From the NCBI RefSeq assembly GCF_001613225.1, contig NZ_BDBY01000096.1, positions 1 to 64,000 on the forward strand: a DNA stretch of 64,000 nt, written 5' to 3'. A model generated the notes under the pieces. That model ran no database searches. It saw only the letters and a list, made by a program, of their open reading frames with translations, and had not been told where the DNA came from. Both the position numbers and the translations under genes were made by a program. Of this stretch, positions 46,937 through 54,905 are shown one piece after another. The DNA comes from Nocardia pseudovaccinii NBRC 100343 (lineage in GTDB: Bacteria; Actinomycetota; Actinomycetes; Mycobacteriales; Mycobacteriaceae). How positions within the stretch are numbered: the stretch's first letter is position 1; the number at the start of each line of letters is the position of its first letter.

Positions 46937-46970
46937 TGACTAAGCTTGTTTATATCAACATGTTTAGTCA
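46937..46970. promoter_or_regulatory. MarR operator between divergent genes
   Basis: TGACTAAGCTTGTT, TATATC, AACATGTTTAGTCA form an inverted repeat with 12 of 14 arm bases matching. It is AT-rich, ends 20 nt before the hydrolase ATG and begins 13 nt before the MarR ATG, so it can control both. Confidence 0.7.
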
Positions 46971-46990
46971 CTGGATCGGGGAGCTCGACG

Positions 46991-47752
46991 ATGACCGCAC
47001 ACACCCAGCCGCAACCGCCCCTCACCATCGCCGAATCAGGCAGCGGCCCAACAGTTCTCGTCCTACACGGCGGCGCGGGGCCCGCCTCGGTGGCCGGTAT
47101 CGCCGAGCACCTGTCCCGCTCGTCTCATGTCATTGCACCGACCCATCCGGGTTGGAATGGCACACCGTTGACATTCGACAGCATCGGCGATCTTTCACGC
47201 GCCTACCTGGACCTGCTCCACGATCGCGATCTGCAGGACGTTCTCGTCGTCGGCTCCTCGATCGGCGGCTGGATTGCCGCCGAAATGGCCGTCCATGATC
47301 ACGACCGCCGCATCGGCGGACTCGTGCTGATCGATGCGACCGGCGTATGGTTCGACGACGAACCGATCACCGACTTCTTCGCTCTCGACGCCCGCGGCGT
47401 GGCCGAGCACTCGTACCACGACCCCGCGCGCTTCTACCAAGATCCCGCTGGTATTCCCGCCGCAGAATCGGCCATGCGCCAAGGGAATATGGCCGCACTA
47501 CGGACTTATGCGGCCGACCCGTACATGCACAATCCCCGACTACTCCCCCGACTCACCGCCGTCACCACCCCCACCCTGCTGCTCTGGGGTGAAAGCGATC
47601 GCATCGTCACTCCGGCCTACGGCGCGGCCTATGCCGCCGCCTTCGCCGACGCCCGCTTCGAAATCATCCGTGCGGCAGGGCATTTGCCCCAATTGGAACA
47701 GCCGGAGGCCACATTCGACCACATCGACGGATTCCTCCGGTCAGTGCGGTAG
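46991..47752 (+). CDS. Alpha/beta hydrolase
   Basis: The 253-residue product has the hydrolase motifs VLVLHGGAGPASVAGIAEHL (oxyanion region), the nucleophile elbow VVGSSIGGWIAAEM, the acid in LLLWGESDRIV and the His in AAGHLPQLEQPE. GGGGAGC precedes ATG 46991 at good spacing. The divergent MarR gene and shared operator suggest induction by a small aromatic or lipophilic compound, possibly the substrate. No signal peptide. The exact reaction is unknown. Confidence 0.85.
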   Translation: MTAHTQPQPPLTIAESGSGPTVLVLHGGAGPASVAGIAEHLSRSSHVIAPTHPGWNGTPLTFDSIGDLSRAYLDLLHDRDLQDVLVVGSSIGGWIAAEMAVHDHDRRIGGLVLIDATGVWFDDEPITDFFALDARGVAEHSYHDPARFYQDPAGIPAAESAMRQGNMAALRTYAADPYMHNPRLLPRLTAVTTPTLLLWGESDRIVTPAYGAAYAAAFADARFEIIRAAGHLPQLEQPEATFDHIDGFLRSVR

Positions 47753-47760
47753 CGGATCGG

Positions 47761-48125
47761 TCACACGCGTCGACTCGACGCGCCGAGGCGAAGCCTGCTG
47801 GTTACGAAGACGAGCAGCGCTATGAGTTGGATGGCAGCAGTAACGCTGACGCGGTCAGGGACCGAGTACAGAGCAGTGCCTGAGGCGCGGTTCCGACGAA
47901 GGCGGCAAGACCCGAACCGGCGGCGAAAACACCATAGACGGTGTGCCGGGTCGGTGCGCGGGGACCAAATCGGCAACCGTCGCGCGGAATGCGATTCCTG
48001 GACGCCCAGCACCGCACCCCACAGCAATGCACCAACAATGGCGGGAATCGCATTGTCCTGAAAGGCGAGTGGCAGGGTGAGGGCCGAGAGTAGGGGGACG
48101 GCGGCCGAGCGGCGTACGGACGGAC
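47761..48125 (-). pseudogene. MFS transporter C-terminal remnant with frameshifts
   Basis: The text of an MFS C-terminal domain is spread over three frames. AFQDNAIPAIVGALLWGAVL and GVQES are in the first, FRATVADLVPAHRPGT in the second, and HTVYGVFAAGSGLAAFVG in the third. LYSVPDRVSVTAAIQLIALL then appears back in the first frame, ending LLVFVTSR. The order matches an actinobacterial MFS exporter. The shifts each equal loss of one base. About 110 of some 400 residues remain, and the N-terminal part is replaced by the next gene. Confidence 0.8.
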
Positions 48126-48755
48126 TCAGCGCGGCGGCTGGTTCCAGGGCGGGTACTGGTGCGGCCCTTGGCCGCCGGGGCCTCCAGGCGCGGGCGGCGT
48201 CCGCGCCGCCGCAGCGGCGACCACCGTCGCGAGGGTGGCGGCGAATGCCGCGATCGCGCACGGGATGGACAACCAGAAGGCGTCCTCGAAGAGGAATTCG
48301 AACTGTGCGGCACTGAGCATCGCTTCCACCATGCCGGACAAGAGCATGCCCGCAGCCACCGCCGCGAGCGCGCGCAGCACCGGATATCGCGCGCCCATCC
48401 CCGCGAGCGCGCAGATACCGGTCAGGATCGCGAGCAGGATCATCAGCACGAACAGGATGTCGGACCAGAGGAAACGCGAACTCGAGGAGAACGCGTTGGC
48501 CACCCGCAAGACGATGGCGAGCAACGCGGCGACCAGCAGCAGACCGCCCGCAACCCGCTCCATCGCGCCGCCGCTCGGCGGGCGGCTCGGCGGACTGTAA
48601 CCGGGCGCGGACGGCACCAGATACGGCACGCCGGGCGGCGGCGCGCCGTAGGGATGCGGCTGACTGTGCTGCGGGTTCACTTGACCCCCATACGGATTCG
48701 CCTGGCCCGGCAACCCGTACCCACCCGGCTGACCCGGCGGCATCGGATTCACCAT
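48126..48755 (-). CDS. Proline-rich four-helix membrane protein
   Basis: The product of about 209 residues begins with a Pro/Gly/Tyr/Gln-rich cytoplasmic tail (residues 1 to about 60). Four hydrophobic helices follow (AGGLLLVAALLAIVLRVANA, ILFVLMILLAILTGICALAG, LRALAAVAAGMLLSGMVEAM, IPCAIAAFAATLATVVAAAA), and the C-terminus is short and Pro-rich. Low-complexity N-tails of this kind are common in actinobacterial membrane proteins. GGAGGAG lies 8 nt before ATG 48755. No enzymatic motif is seen. Confidence 0.75.
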   Translation of the reverse strand: MVNPMPPGQPGGYGLPGQANPYGGQVNPQHSQPHPYGAPPPGVPYLVPSAPGYSPPSRPPSGGAMERVAGGLLLVAALLAIVLRVANAFSSSSRFLWSDILFVLMILLAILTGICALAGMGARYPVLRALAAVAAGMLLSGMVEAMLSAAQFEFLFEDAFWLSIPCAIAAFAATLATVVAAAAARTPPAPGGPGGQGPHQYPPWNQPPR

Positions 48756-49129
48756 CGTCAACACTCCTCCCCGGCCGTCCCGGCCGCACAACTCGAACCG
48801 CTACGACAAAGGACTCTAGTGACTCTGGCCCCGCAGCGCCCCATGGCGTCGACATCGACAAGCGTCCCAGAGTCCACAGCAGTTTCAGCGGCGGCGCGGT
48901 ATCCGGGCGTCTTTGTGCCTGGGGGCGCCGGGCAAGCCGTGCAGGTTGCAGCCGGTGGTGACGCCTCCTCAGAACCGGGTCGGGTAATGTGGCCCTCCGC
49001 CAGTAGGTTGAAACCGCGAACAGAGCAACGAAGCCGGTAGCCCGATCAGGGCAGCCTTCGGAGCCGAAGGCCAACGGCCAGTAGGCCCGCGTCCGATCGG
49101 TGAGCGGACCGCTCACCAAACGACTCCCG
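48756..49129. other. Stretch without a supported gene
   Basis: About 370 bp. A minus-strand frame reads through, with fragments such as RAYWPLAFGSEGCPDRATGF, but has no start, ribosome site or recognisable family. No strong hairpin or repeat is seen. Confidence 0.4.
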
Positions 49130-49603
49130 TTATCCCCGGACGCTTGCGAAACCCATGGGCGGCGTGGGCGACGGACCCGTGCGCAGTACCGGGCGGAAGT
49201 CGGGAAGTGCGGGGAGCACATCGGCGTTGCGGGCGGCGTAGCAGCGCACGCGCGGGAGTGCGCGGGTGACCTCGGCTCGCTCCACCGGTTCGGCGTCGAT
49301 GAAACCGATGGTGTCCAGTTCCAGGCCGAGGGTGTGCGCGATCCGCAATAGCGACGCCGATTTGCGGCCCCAGCCGATCTCGATGGCCGAGAACATGTCG
49401 TAGAGACCGTGGCGGTAGAGCTTTTTGAGGGTGAGGTCGCGGTCGCTGCGGCTGGCTACGGCGTGCCAGATGCCGCGCTCGCTGAGCTTCAGCAGCGTGC
49501 GCAGGGCGGCGGGACGTGGTGCGCTGCTGGTCGCGTCGCAGACGACACCATCCCAGAGGGTGTTGTCCAGTTCCCAGACAAGACATCTCAGAGCCGGTGC
49601 CAT
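49130..49603 (-). CDS. FkbH-like HAD protein with altered nucleophile
   Basis: The 157-residue product matches the HAD subdomain of FkbH/HAD-IIIC proteins (LRCLVWELDNTLWDGVV, GIWHAVASRSDRDLTLKKLY, TIGFIDAEPVERAEVTRALP). FkbH proteins load glyceryl units onto acyl carriers in polyketide pathways; short stand-alone HAD-IIIC proteins also exist. Motif I should read DxDNT, but here the first residue is Glu (codon GAA, residue 11), so the phospho-aspartate nucleophile is missing. The gene lies 165 bp downstream of the lipid-type operon on the same strand and may belong to it. A four-codon leader frame (49613-49627) with a strong ribosome site precedes it. Confidence 0.7.
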   Translation of the reverse strand: MAPALRCLVWELDNTLWDGVVCDATSSAPRPAALRTLLKLSERGIWHAVASRSDRDLTLKKLYRHGLYDMFSAIEIGWGRKSASLLRIAHTLGLELDTIGFIDAEPVERAEVTRALPRVRCYAARNADVLPALPDFRPVLRTGPSPTPPMGFASVRG

Positions 49604-49768
49604 CGCCTGCCCCTATCGGTTGGTCATCGCTGCCTCTCCTGCCGTGTCGTCGGCAGATGGGCTACTGCGAAAACCATCCAGCGAACGGCACGTACCGGAC
49701 AAGCCCCCGCTTTCTCGGGAGCCGTGCGGCCGAGGTGATACTACCGGCACTGCCCGTGCATGCTCCTG

Positions 49769-50545
49769 TCAAAGGCCGTAGTAGCGGCGAACGAGCCGTT
49801 CGTAGACCCGAGCGGGCGTGAATCGCCGGGTCCAGAACGAGAGCCGAACGTCACTGCCGCACAGGTAGGTTTGACGCGGTTCGGGTGCTTCCAGGATTGT
49901 CCGCACCTTCCTGGCTACCACCTCCGCGGATTGTCCGTGCTCCAGATATCCGGTGACGCGCGACAGCACCGAAGTCCGATCCGGCGTATATGCCTCGATC
50001 GGATCGGCAACGCGCGCAGCCGAATCGATGATCGGGGTAACCGTCCACCCCGGCGCGAGGACCGAGACGTGGATGCCGAAGCCCGCGGTCTCCATCCGCA
50101 TCGCCTCACCGAGACGTTCGACGGCCGCCTTGGTGGCCGAATACCAGCCGCCATAGGGCTCGGCGATCGCGCCCGCACCGGAGCTCACCACGATCACCTG
50201 GCCGTGGCCCTGCGCACGCATGATCGGCAGCACTTCGCGCAGCACGCGGTGAGTGCCGATCACGTTGGTGTCGATAAGTGCGGCGGCCTCGTCCGGATCG
50301 GTCTCCTCCACCGAACCGACAATGCCGTAGGCGGCGAAGGTGACCACCGCATCGATGCGGCCGTGCCGCGCGTGCATGGATTTCACCCAACTCCGCACCG
50401 CTTCGGTATCGCGGACGTCGACCGCGCGCACGCCATCCCGCGCGAACTTGTCGCTGCCCTCGACCGTATAGCCGACGCGCGCAAGGTATTCGACGGTCGC
50501 CGCGCCCATGCCGTGGGCGGCCCCGGTCACCAGGACAACGGTCAC
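49769..50545 (-). CDS. Short-chain dehydrogenase/reductase
   Basis: The 258-aa product has the cofactor motif VTVVLVTGAAHGMGAATVEY, the sequence FAAYG in place of the canonical NNAG, VIVVSSGAGAIAEPYGGW and the catalytic YSATK (about residue 138). It starts at GTG 50545, overlapping the stop of the lipid kinase by 4 nt. The C-terminal tail (FWTRRFTPARVYERLVRRYY) is basic and amphipathic and could contact membrane. As the last gene of the operon it is a candidate ketoreductase for the product of the alpha-oxoamine synthase. Confidence 0.88.
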   Translation of the reverse strand: MTVVLVTGAAHGMGAATVEYLARVGYTVEGSDKFARDGVRAVDVRDTEAVRSWVKSMHARHGRIDAVVTFAAYGIVGSVEETDPDEAAALIDTNVIGTHRVLREVLPIMRAQGHGQVIVVSSGAGAIAEPYGGWYSATKAAVERLGEAMRMETAGFGIHVSVLAPGWTVTPIIDSAARVADPIEAYTPDRTSVLSRVTGYLEHGQSAEVVARKVRTILEAPEPRQTYLCGSDVRLSFWTRRFTPARVYERLVRRYYGL

Positions 50546-51474
50546 AGCGCACACACCCGCAATATGCGCGGCAGCACTTCTAGTCGGGCCGATTCCACAA
50601 TCGTGATCTCGCCATCCAGTTCGAGTGGTGCGGGTGCGGCGGGCCGCAGTTCCACCGCGGTGTCGCGACGGCAGGTGGCCAGCGCCGAACCCCGGAACTT
50701 GCCGCGGTAAAGACCTGCGATGAGCCCCAGAATCCGCGCCCGCCCGGCGGCTTTCCAGATATTCACGTCGAACATGCCGTCCGCACGGGTGACCGGTGTG
50801 TCGTAGTACATGCCACCGGCGAAGTGCACGCTCTTGAGCACACCCACATTCGTGATCGGTGCGGCGTGCACCCAGTCGGATCCGCGCAGTTGGACTGCCA
50901 GCGGCTTGTGGGTGGCGATATTGCTCAGCGCGGTGGCGATAATGGCCGCCTCGACATTGCGGGATTTCAGCCAGCCGATCAGCCCGCGCGCGTGGTTGAA
51001 CGAATGATTACCCGCCGCAACGAGTCCCATACTCGCATTGAGCAGGAAGTATCGGACTGTTCGGGTGCCGTCCGGAAGCAGCATGGTGGCCTTGCCGACG
51101 TCGACGAGCTCGGGTGTGCCGAGCCGGACCGGGATATCGGCGATGCTCGATCGCCCCGGTTTGTGGAAGTCGTTGGAACTGCCGAGACCGATCGCGCCGA
51201 GTGCGACCGATTCCGCGCCCTGTCGCGGTCGGTCGGTCGCCGGATCCATAATCGCATTGAGGACCAGATTGACCATGCCGTCGCCGCCCGCCGCTACGAT
51301 CACCTCGGGTGGATCCGACTCGAGGCTCGCTTGGACCAGTTTCGTGGCTTGTTCTGCGTCACTGGGCATTTCGACGGTGAGATCGGTATTCCGTTCGCGT
51401 AGCACGCCTTCTACCGGACGCCACCGCTGCAGCGCGGTCCCGGCATTGGACTGTGGATTCAGGACGACGAGCAT
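50542..51474 (-). CDS. Diacylglycerol/sphingosine-kinase-like lipid kinase
   Basis: The 310-residue product is a DAGK-catalytic-domain protein: MLVVLNPQSNAGTALQRW, PEVIVAAGGDGMVNLVLNAI (nucleotide-binding GGDG) and LGAIGLGSSNDFHKPGRSSI (in place of the usual GTGND), with a late SVHFAGGMYYDTPVTRADG block. Such enzymes phosphorylate diacylglycerol, sphingoid bases or related lipids. ATG 51474 has AGGAGA upstream and overlaps the preceding HAD gene by 16 nt. In an operon with an alpha-oxoamine synthase, a sphingosine-kinase-like role is attractive but unproven. Confidence 0.88.
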   Translation of the reverse strand: MLVVLNPQSNAGTALQRWRPVEGVLRERNTDLTVEMPSDAEQATKLVQASLESDPPEVIVAAGGDGMVNLVLNAIMDPATDRPRQGAESVALGAIGLGSSNDFHKPGRSSIADIPVRLGTPELVDVGKATMLLPDGTRTVRYFLLNASMGLVAAGNHSFNHARGLIGWLKSRNVEAAIIATALSNIATHKPLAVQLRGSDWVHAAPITNVGVLKSVHFAGGMYYDTPVTRADGMFDVNIWKAAGRARILGLIAGLYRGKFRGSALATCRRDTAVELRPAAPAPLELDGEITIVESARLEVLPRILRVCAL

Positions 51475-52181
51475 GATTTCTCCTCGATACCCAGCCACTC
51501 GCGCAGCCGAGGCCAGTCCCCCGTACTTACAAGGCCCGAATATTTCTGCGGAACAGCAGATTCCGGCACGTTCACGAGGAATACGGGGATCCCCAGAAGT
51601 GCCGCCGGTGCGTCGTTGGCGGCGTCGTTGCCGATCATCACGCACTCCCCCGGTTCCGCGCCGAGCCGGTCGAGCAGTTCGCGGTAGAACTCGATACGTG
51701 GTTTCGAGCGGCGCATGTTCTCGCCGCTGGTGCGGAAGGTGAACACGGACGGGTCGTAGCCGCCCCAGCCGAGCCGGGTGCTGACAGTGCTGTCCGGCCA
51801 CAGCGGATTGGTCGCAACGACCTGTACCGTGCCCGATTCCTGGAGCCGGGTCACCGTATCCAGTGCCCGAGGCTCCAGCGGAAAGCAACCGCGCAGACGC
51901 GGAAAACCCGTCTCCGCCAGGCTCTTCAGTTGACTCGCCACCGCATCAGGTGCGACCCGCAGCCGCTCGGCGAGCAGTCGGACCATCAGGTCGGTGTTGG
52001 TGTGCTCGGTGTCGTTGGCTCGAACCTGCTTCAGCACGCCGGGCAGGACGCGCAGAAAACGATGCGGTGAGGTCAACTCGCGAAATGCCTGCGCGGCAGC
52101 CAGCGGCATCAGCGCCTTGAACCGGCGCCGATGCAACCGCACCAAGGTGCCGTCCAGGTCCCACAGCACTGTGCGCTTCAT
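51459..52181 (-). CDS. HAD-superfamily phosphatase
   Basis: The 240-residue product carries HAD motif I VLWDLDGTLV with both aspartates intact (residues 8 and 10), motif II in VVATNPLWPDS, and motif IV IGNDAANDAPAALLGIPVFL. A helical cap lies between motifs I and II. It probably dephosphorylates a small molecule or lipid intermediate. Its start overlaps the previous gene by ATGA. An enzyme removing phosphate next to several kinases suggests sequential phosphorylation and dephosphorylation in one pathway. Confidence 0.85.
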   Translation of the reverse strand: MKRTVLWDLDGTLVRLHRRRFKALMPLAAAQAFRELTSPHRFLRVLPGVLKQVRANDTEHTNTDLMVRLLAERLRVAPDAVASQLKSLAETGFPRLRGCFPLEPRALDTVTRLQESGTVQVVATNPLWPDSTVSTRLGWGGYDPSVFTFRTSGENMRRSKPRIEFYRELLDRLGAEPGECVMIGNDAANDAPAALLGIPVFLVNVPESAVPQKYSGLVSTGDWPRLREWLGIEEKSCSSS

Positions 52182-53581
52182 TCCTGGCTGTCCAGTACCG
52201 CTTGGAGATCGGCGCGGGTCAGGCCCAGCTGGGCCGCGTATTCGTCGATGCCGGGACGTCCGGTCGCAGCGGTACCGATTCCGGCCCGGCTCGCCAGCTC
52301 CGAACCATAGGCGGTACCGAGATCGAAGACGGTCTTGGCCAGCGCCGCCGGAAAGAGCCAGCGGCCGAGGTCGCGCTGGAAAACCCGAGTCAGCCGGTAG
52401 GGGGCGGAGATTCGCGCACCGAGATCGGATAGCGGCGCTGGGTCGCGCAGCGAACTCATCTTGCGCGCTTCGTCACCGGGCACCAGCAGCAGATCCGACC
52501 ACAGGCGGCCGAAGCGGTCACGCTTTTCGCTCGCGACGGCGGCCATATTGAATTCGGTGTAGGCCTTTTCGATGCGCGAGGTGTGGGTGGAGCGGCTGCG
52601 CAGCAGCGCATGGATATCGGCGGTTTTGCGCGCGGTGTCGTAGCGGGTGAAGCGGTTGATCTTCGGTGCGATCCAGTTGATCAAGGCCGCGAACTCCGGT
52701 TCGGGCACGAGCCGATCGGCCAGCGAAAGAGCGTGGTACATCAGGCTTTCGCTGCCCGTCTTGGCGATCTCACCGGCCAGCAGGTCGTAGTCGAGGCCAT
52801 CGGCGTAGCGGGCCAGGTTCCAGATGTCGGCGAGTTCGCGTACACCGGTCTTGTAGTAGGGCAGGTGGATGCCGAGGTGGTGCAGGTTGTCCTCGTGCGA
52901 CATCGCCCAGGCGGGCACACCGTAGAAGTCGATGCGCCGCACGCGCTTCCAGATCGCGGCGTAGTCGACGATGTACGGAGCCAACGGCGTGATCAGCCCC
53001 CAGTGCGTGCCGACGACGAGGGATCCGTCGCGGGAGACGAACGACGGCAGGTGGTGTGAGCGTTCGGCGCGGACCTTCGGGGCCTTGCCCAGCAGTTCGG
53101 AGGTGGCGAAAAGTCCCAGCTCCCGGTAGATCTCGATAACGGTGTCGACCTGATCGAGTTCGACGAGGATATCCAGGTCGTTCATCCGCTTGTAGCGCGG
53201 GTCGTGGTAGATCTCCGCTGAGAACAACATGCCCTTGAGCACCACGCAGCGCACGCCGCGTTCGTCGAAGCGGCGCAACAGTTCCCTGGCACCGGCCAGG
53301 CGCCGATCGTTCACGGCGGCAATGTGATCGGTCACGCTCGCGAAATGTGCTCGCACCAGCTCGGGAACGAGGTCGTAAAGCTGCTCGGACTCCAACCGAC
53401 GGTGCACCAGTGGGACGGTCGCATTGAGCTCGGCGAGTTCGAAAACCTCTGCCCAGTCGGTGATCTCGTGGGCGAGTTTCGCCAACGCGGCGCGTTCGTG
53501 CCGACTCGGGTCGGCAAGTGCCGCGTGCACGAGCAGGCGTTCGGAAGCCGTTCCGCCCGCGGCGATTTCGGTTCCGGTCAT
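52178..53581 (-). CDS. Nucleotidyltransferase-family protein (NTP_transf_5 type)
   Basis: The 467-aa product fits the uncharacterised nucleotidyltransferase family found in natural-product and surface-polysaccharide operons. It has an all-helical N-terminus, FDERGVRCVVLKGMLFSAEI, and RYKRMNDLDILVELDQVDTV, where NDLDI supplies the metal aspartates, followed by VVGTHWGLITPLAPY. The substrate is unknown; family members are thought to transfer a nucleotide to a sugar, lipid or protein. The start at ATG 53581 is one base after the previous stop. Confidence 0.75.
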   Translation of the reverse strand: MTGTEIAAGGTASERLLVHAALADPSRHERAALAKLAHEITDWAEVFELAELNATVPLVHRRLESEQLYDLVPELVRAHFASVTDHIAAVNDRRLAGARELLRRFDERGVRCVVLKGMLFSAEIYHDPRYKRMNDLDILVELDQVDTVIEIYRELGLFATSELLGKAPKVRAERSHHLPSFVSRDGSLVVGTHWGLITPLAPYIVDYAAIWKRVRRIDFYGVPAWAMSHEDNLHHLGIHLPYYKTGVRELADIWNLARYADGLDYDLLAGEIAKTGSESLMYHALSLADRLVPEPEFAALINWIAPKINRFTRYDTARKTADIHALLRSRSTHTSRIEKAYTEFNMAAVASEKRDRFGRLWSDLLLVPGDEARKMSSLRDPAPLSDLGARISAPYRLTRVFQRDLGRWLFPAALAKTVFDLGTAYGSELASRAGIGTAATGRPGIDEYAAQLGLTRADLQAVLDSQE

Positions 53582-53582
53582 A

Positions 53583-54905
53583 TCAGCGGATCCCTTCTTC
53601 GGTCGGACCGATTTGCTCGGGATGGAAGGCGAAGCGGCGGGCCACGGCCGAAATCTTCGCCAGCGCGAAATCCAGCTGGTCGCGACTGAGCGTGGCCATC
53701 ATGCTGACCCGCAGCCGCTGCTGTTCGCGTGGGACGGCCGGGAATTCGACGCCGTTGACGAACACGCCCTCGGCGTGCAGCGCCGCGACAACCTCGGCGA
53801 CGGCGAGGCGCTGCGGCACCAAGATCGGGATGATCGCGGTCTGCGGATCGACCGCGAAGCCCATTCGACGCAGTTCGCGCACGAAGTAGTCGACATTGTC
53901 GTGCAATTGGCGGATCCGCTCCGGATGCTCATCGATGAAATCGATGGCGGCGAGTACCGAGGCGACGACCGCCGGGGCCAGCGAGGCCGAGAACATGTAC
54001 GAGCGCGCGAAGAACCGCAGCGTGTCCACCAGATCCTTCGACCCGGCCACGAAACCGCCGGTGGTGGCGAACACCTTCGAGAAGGTGCCCATGTACAGCT
54101 CGACCGATCCGGCCCCCATGCCGAAATGTTCGGCAGTGCCGTGGCCGTGCGCGCCGAGCACACCGGTACCGTGCGCGTCGTCGATGGTCAGCCAGGCTCC
54201 GAAGGAATCGCACAGCGCCCGAATCTCCGGCAGCGGCGCGATATCGCCGTCCATCGAATACACGCCCTCGACGGCGACCACGATATTCGCGCCTGGATTG
54301 CGCCAGCGGATCTGCATGAGCCGGTGCCGTAGATGCCGAAGATCGTTGTGCTCGAAGGCCATCGAGCGGACCCGGCCGAGTTGGATGCCGTCATAGAGGC
54401 TGGCATGGCTCTGCTCGTCGTAGAGCAGGATGTCGCCCTTGCGCAGCAGACCGGTCACCCAGCCCACATTGGCGGCGTAGCCGGAGGAGAACACCAGCGC
54501 GGATTCGCAGCCCTTGGTCTCGGCGAGGCGTTCCTCCAGCCGCCGGTGCACCGAAGTGGTGCCGTTCAGCAGTGGCGGTCCGCCATGGCCGACACCGAAT
54601 TCGCGCACGGCCCGGACGGCGGCTTCGACGATCTCCGGTTCGTTGCCGAGGCCGAGGTAGTTGTTCGACCCCAACATGATCAGTTCGCGGACCGCGTCGC
54701 CGCCGGGATCGCGGACCTGTACGACCGGACCCGCGGGCCCGGTGATCTCACGGAGGACGAATCCGGTGCCGCGTGCGTTCGCGACATAGGGCCGGAATTC
54801 CTCGAAGCGCTGTTCGAAGGTGTGCGCGGCGGGATCCAGGTAATGCTCGAGGCTGAAGTTCTCGCCGTGCGCGGTCTCGTGCGGTGCGGCTGCGGTGGAT
54901 GTCAT
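53583..54905 (-). CDS. Alpha-oxoamine synthase (AONS/SPT/KBL family)
   Basis: The 440-residue PLP enzyme has LIMLGSNNYLGLGNEPEI, GHGGPPLLNGTTSVHRRLEE, YDEQSHASLYDGIQLG, TIDDAHGTGVLGAHGHG and the Schiff-base Lys in GTFSKVFATTGGFVAGS (about residue 276). Members condense an acyl thioester with glycine, serine or alanine with loss of CO2 (KBL, SPT, BioF). The biotin genes expected for BioF are absent, and the operon instead provides an acyl carrier protein and fatty acyl-AMP ligase, as in bacterial serine-palmitoyltransferase systems. It overlaps the preceding gene by ATGA. Confidence 0.9.
   Translation of the reverse strand: MTSTAAAPHETAHGENFSLEHYLDPAAHTFEQRFEEFRPYVANARGTGFVLREITGPAGPVVQVRDPGGDAVRELIMLGSNNYLGLGNEPEIVEAAVRAVREFGVGHGGPPLLNGTTSVHRRLEERLAETKGCESALVFSSGYAANVGWVTGLLRKGDILLYDEQSHASLYDGIQLGRVRSMAFEHNDLRHLRHRLMQIRWRNPGANIVVAVEGVYSMDGDIAPLPEIRALCDSFGAWLTIDDAHGTGVLGAHGHGTAEHFGMGAGSVELYMGTFSKVFATTGGFVAGSKDLVDTLRFFARSYMFSASLAPAVVASVLAAIDFIDEHPERIRQLHDNVDYFVRELRRMGFAVDPQTAIIPILVPQRLAVAEVVAALHAEGVFVNGVEFPAVPREQQRLRVSMMATLSRDQLDFALAKISAVARRFAFHPEQIGPTEEGIR

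Noticed and set aside
53583-54905. Biotin biosynthesis gene bioF
   Set aside because: No bioA, bioD or bioB nearby, and the operon supplies an FAAL and ACP; family alone does not settle the substrate, so the name was not given.
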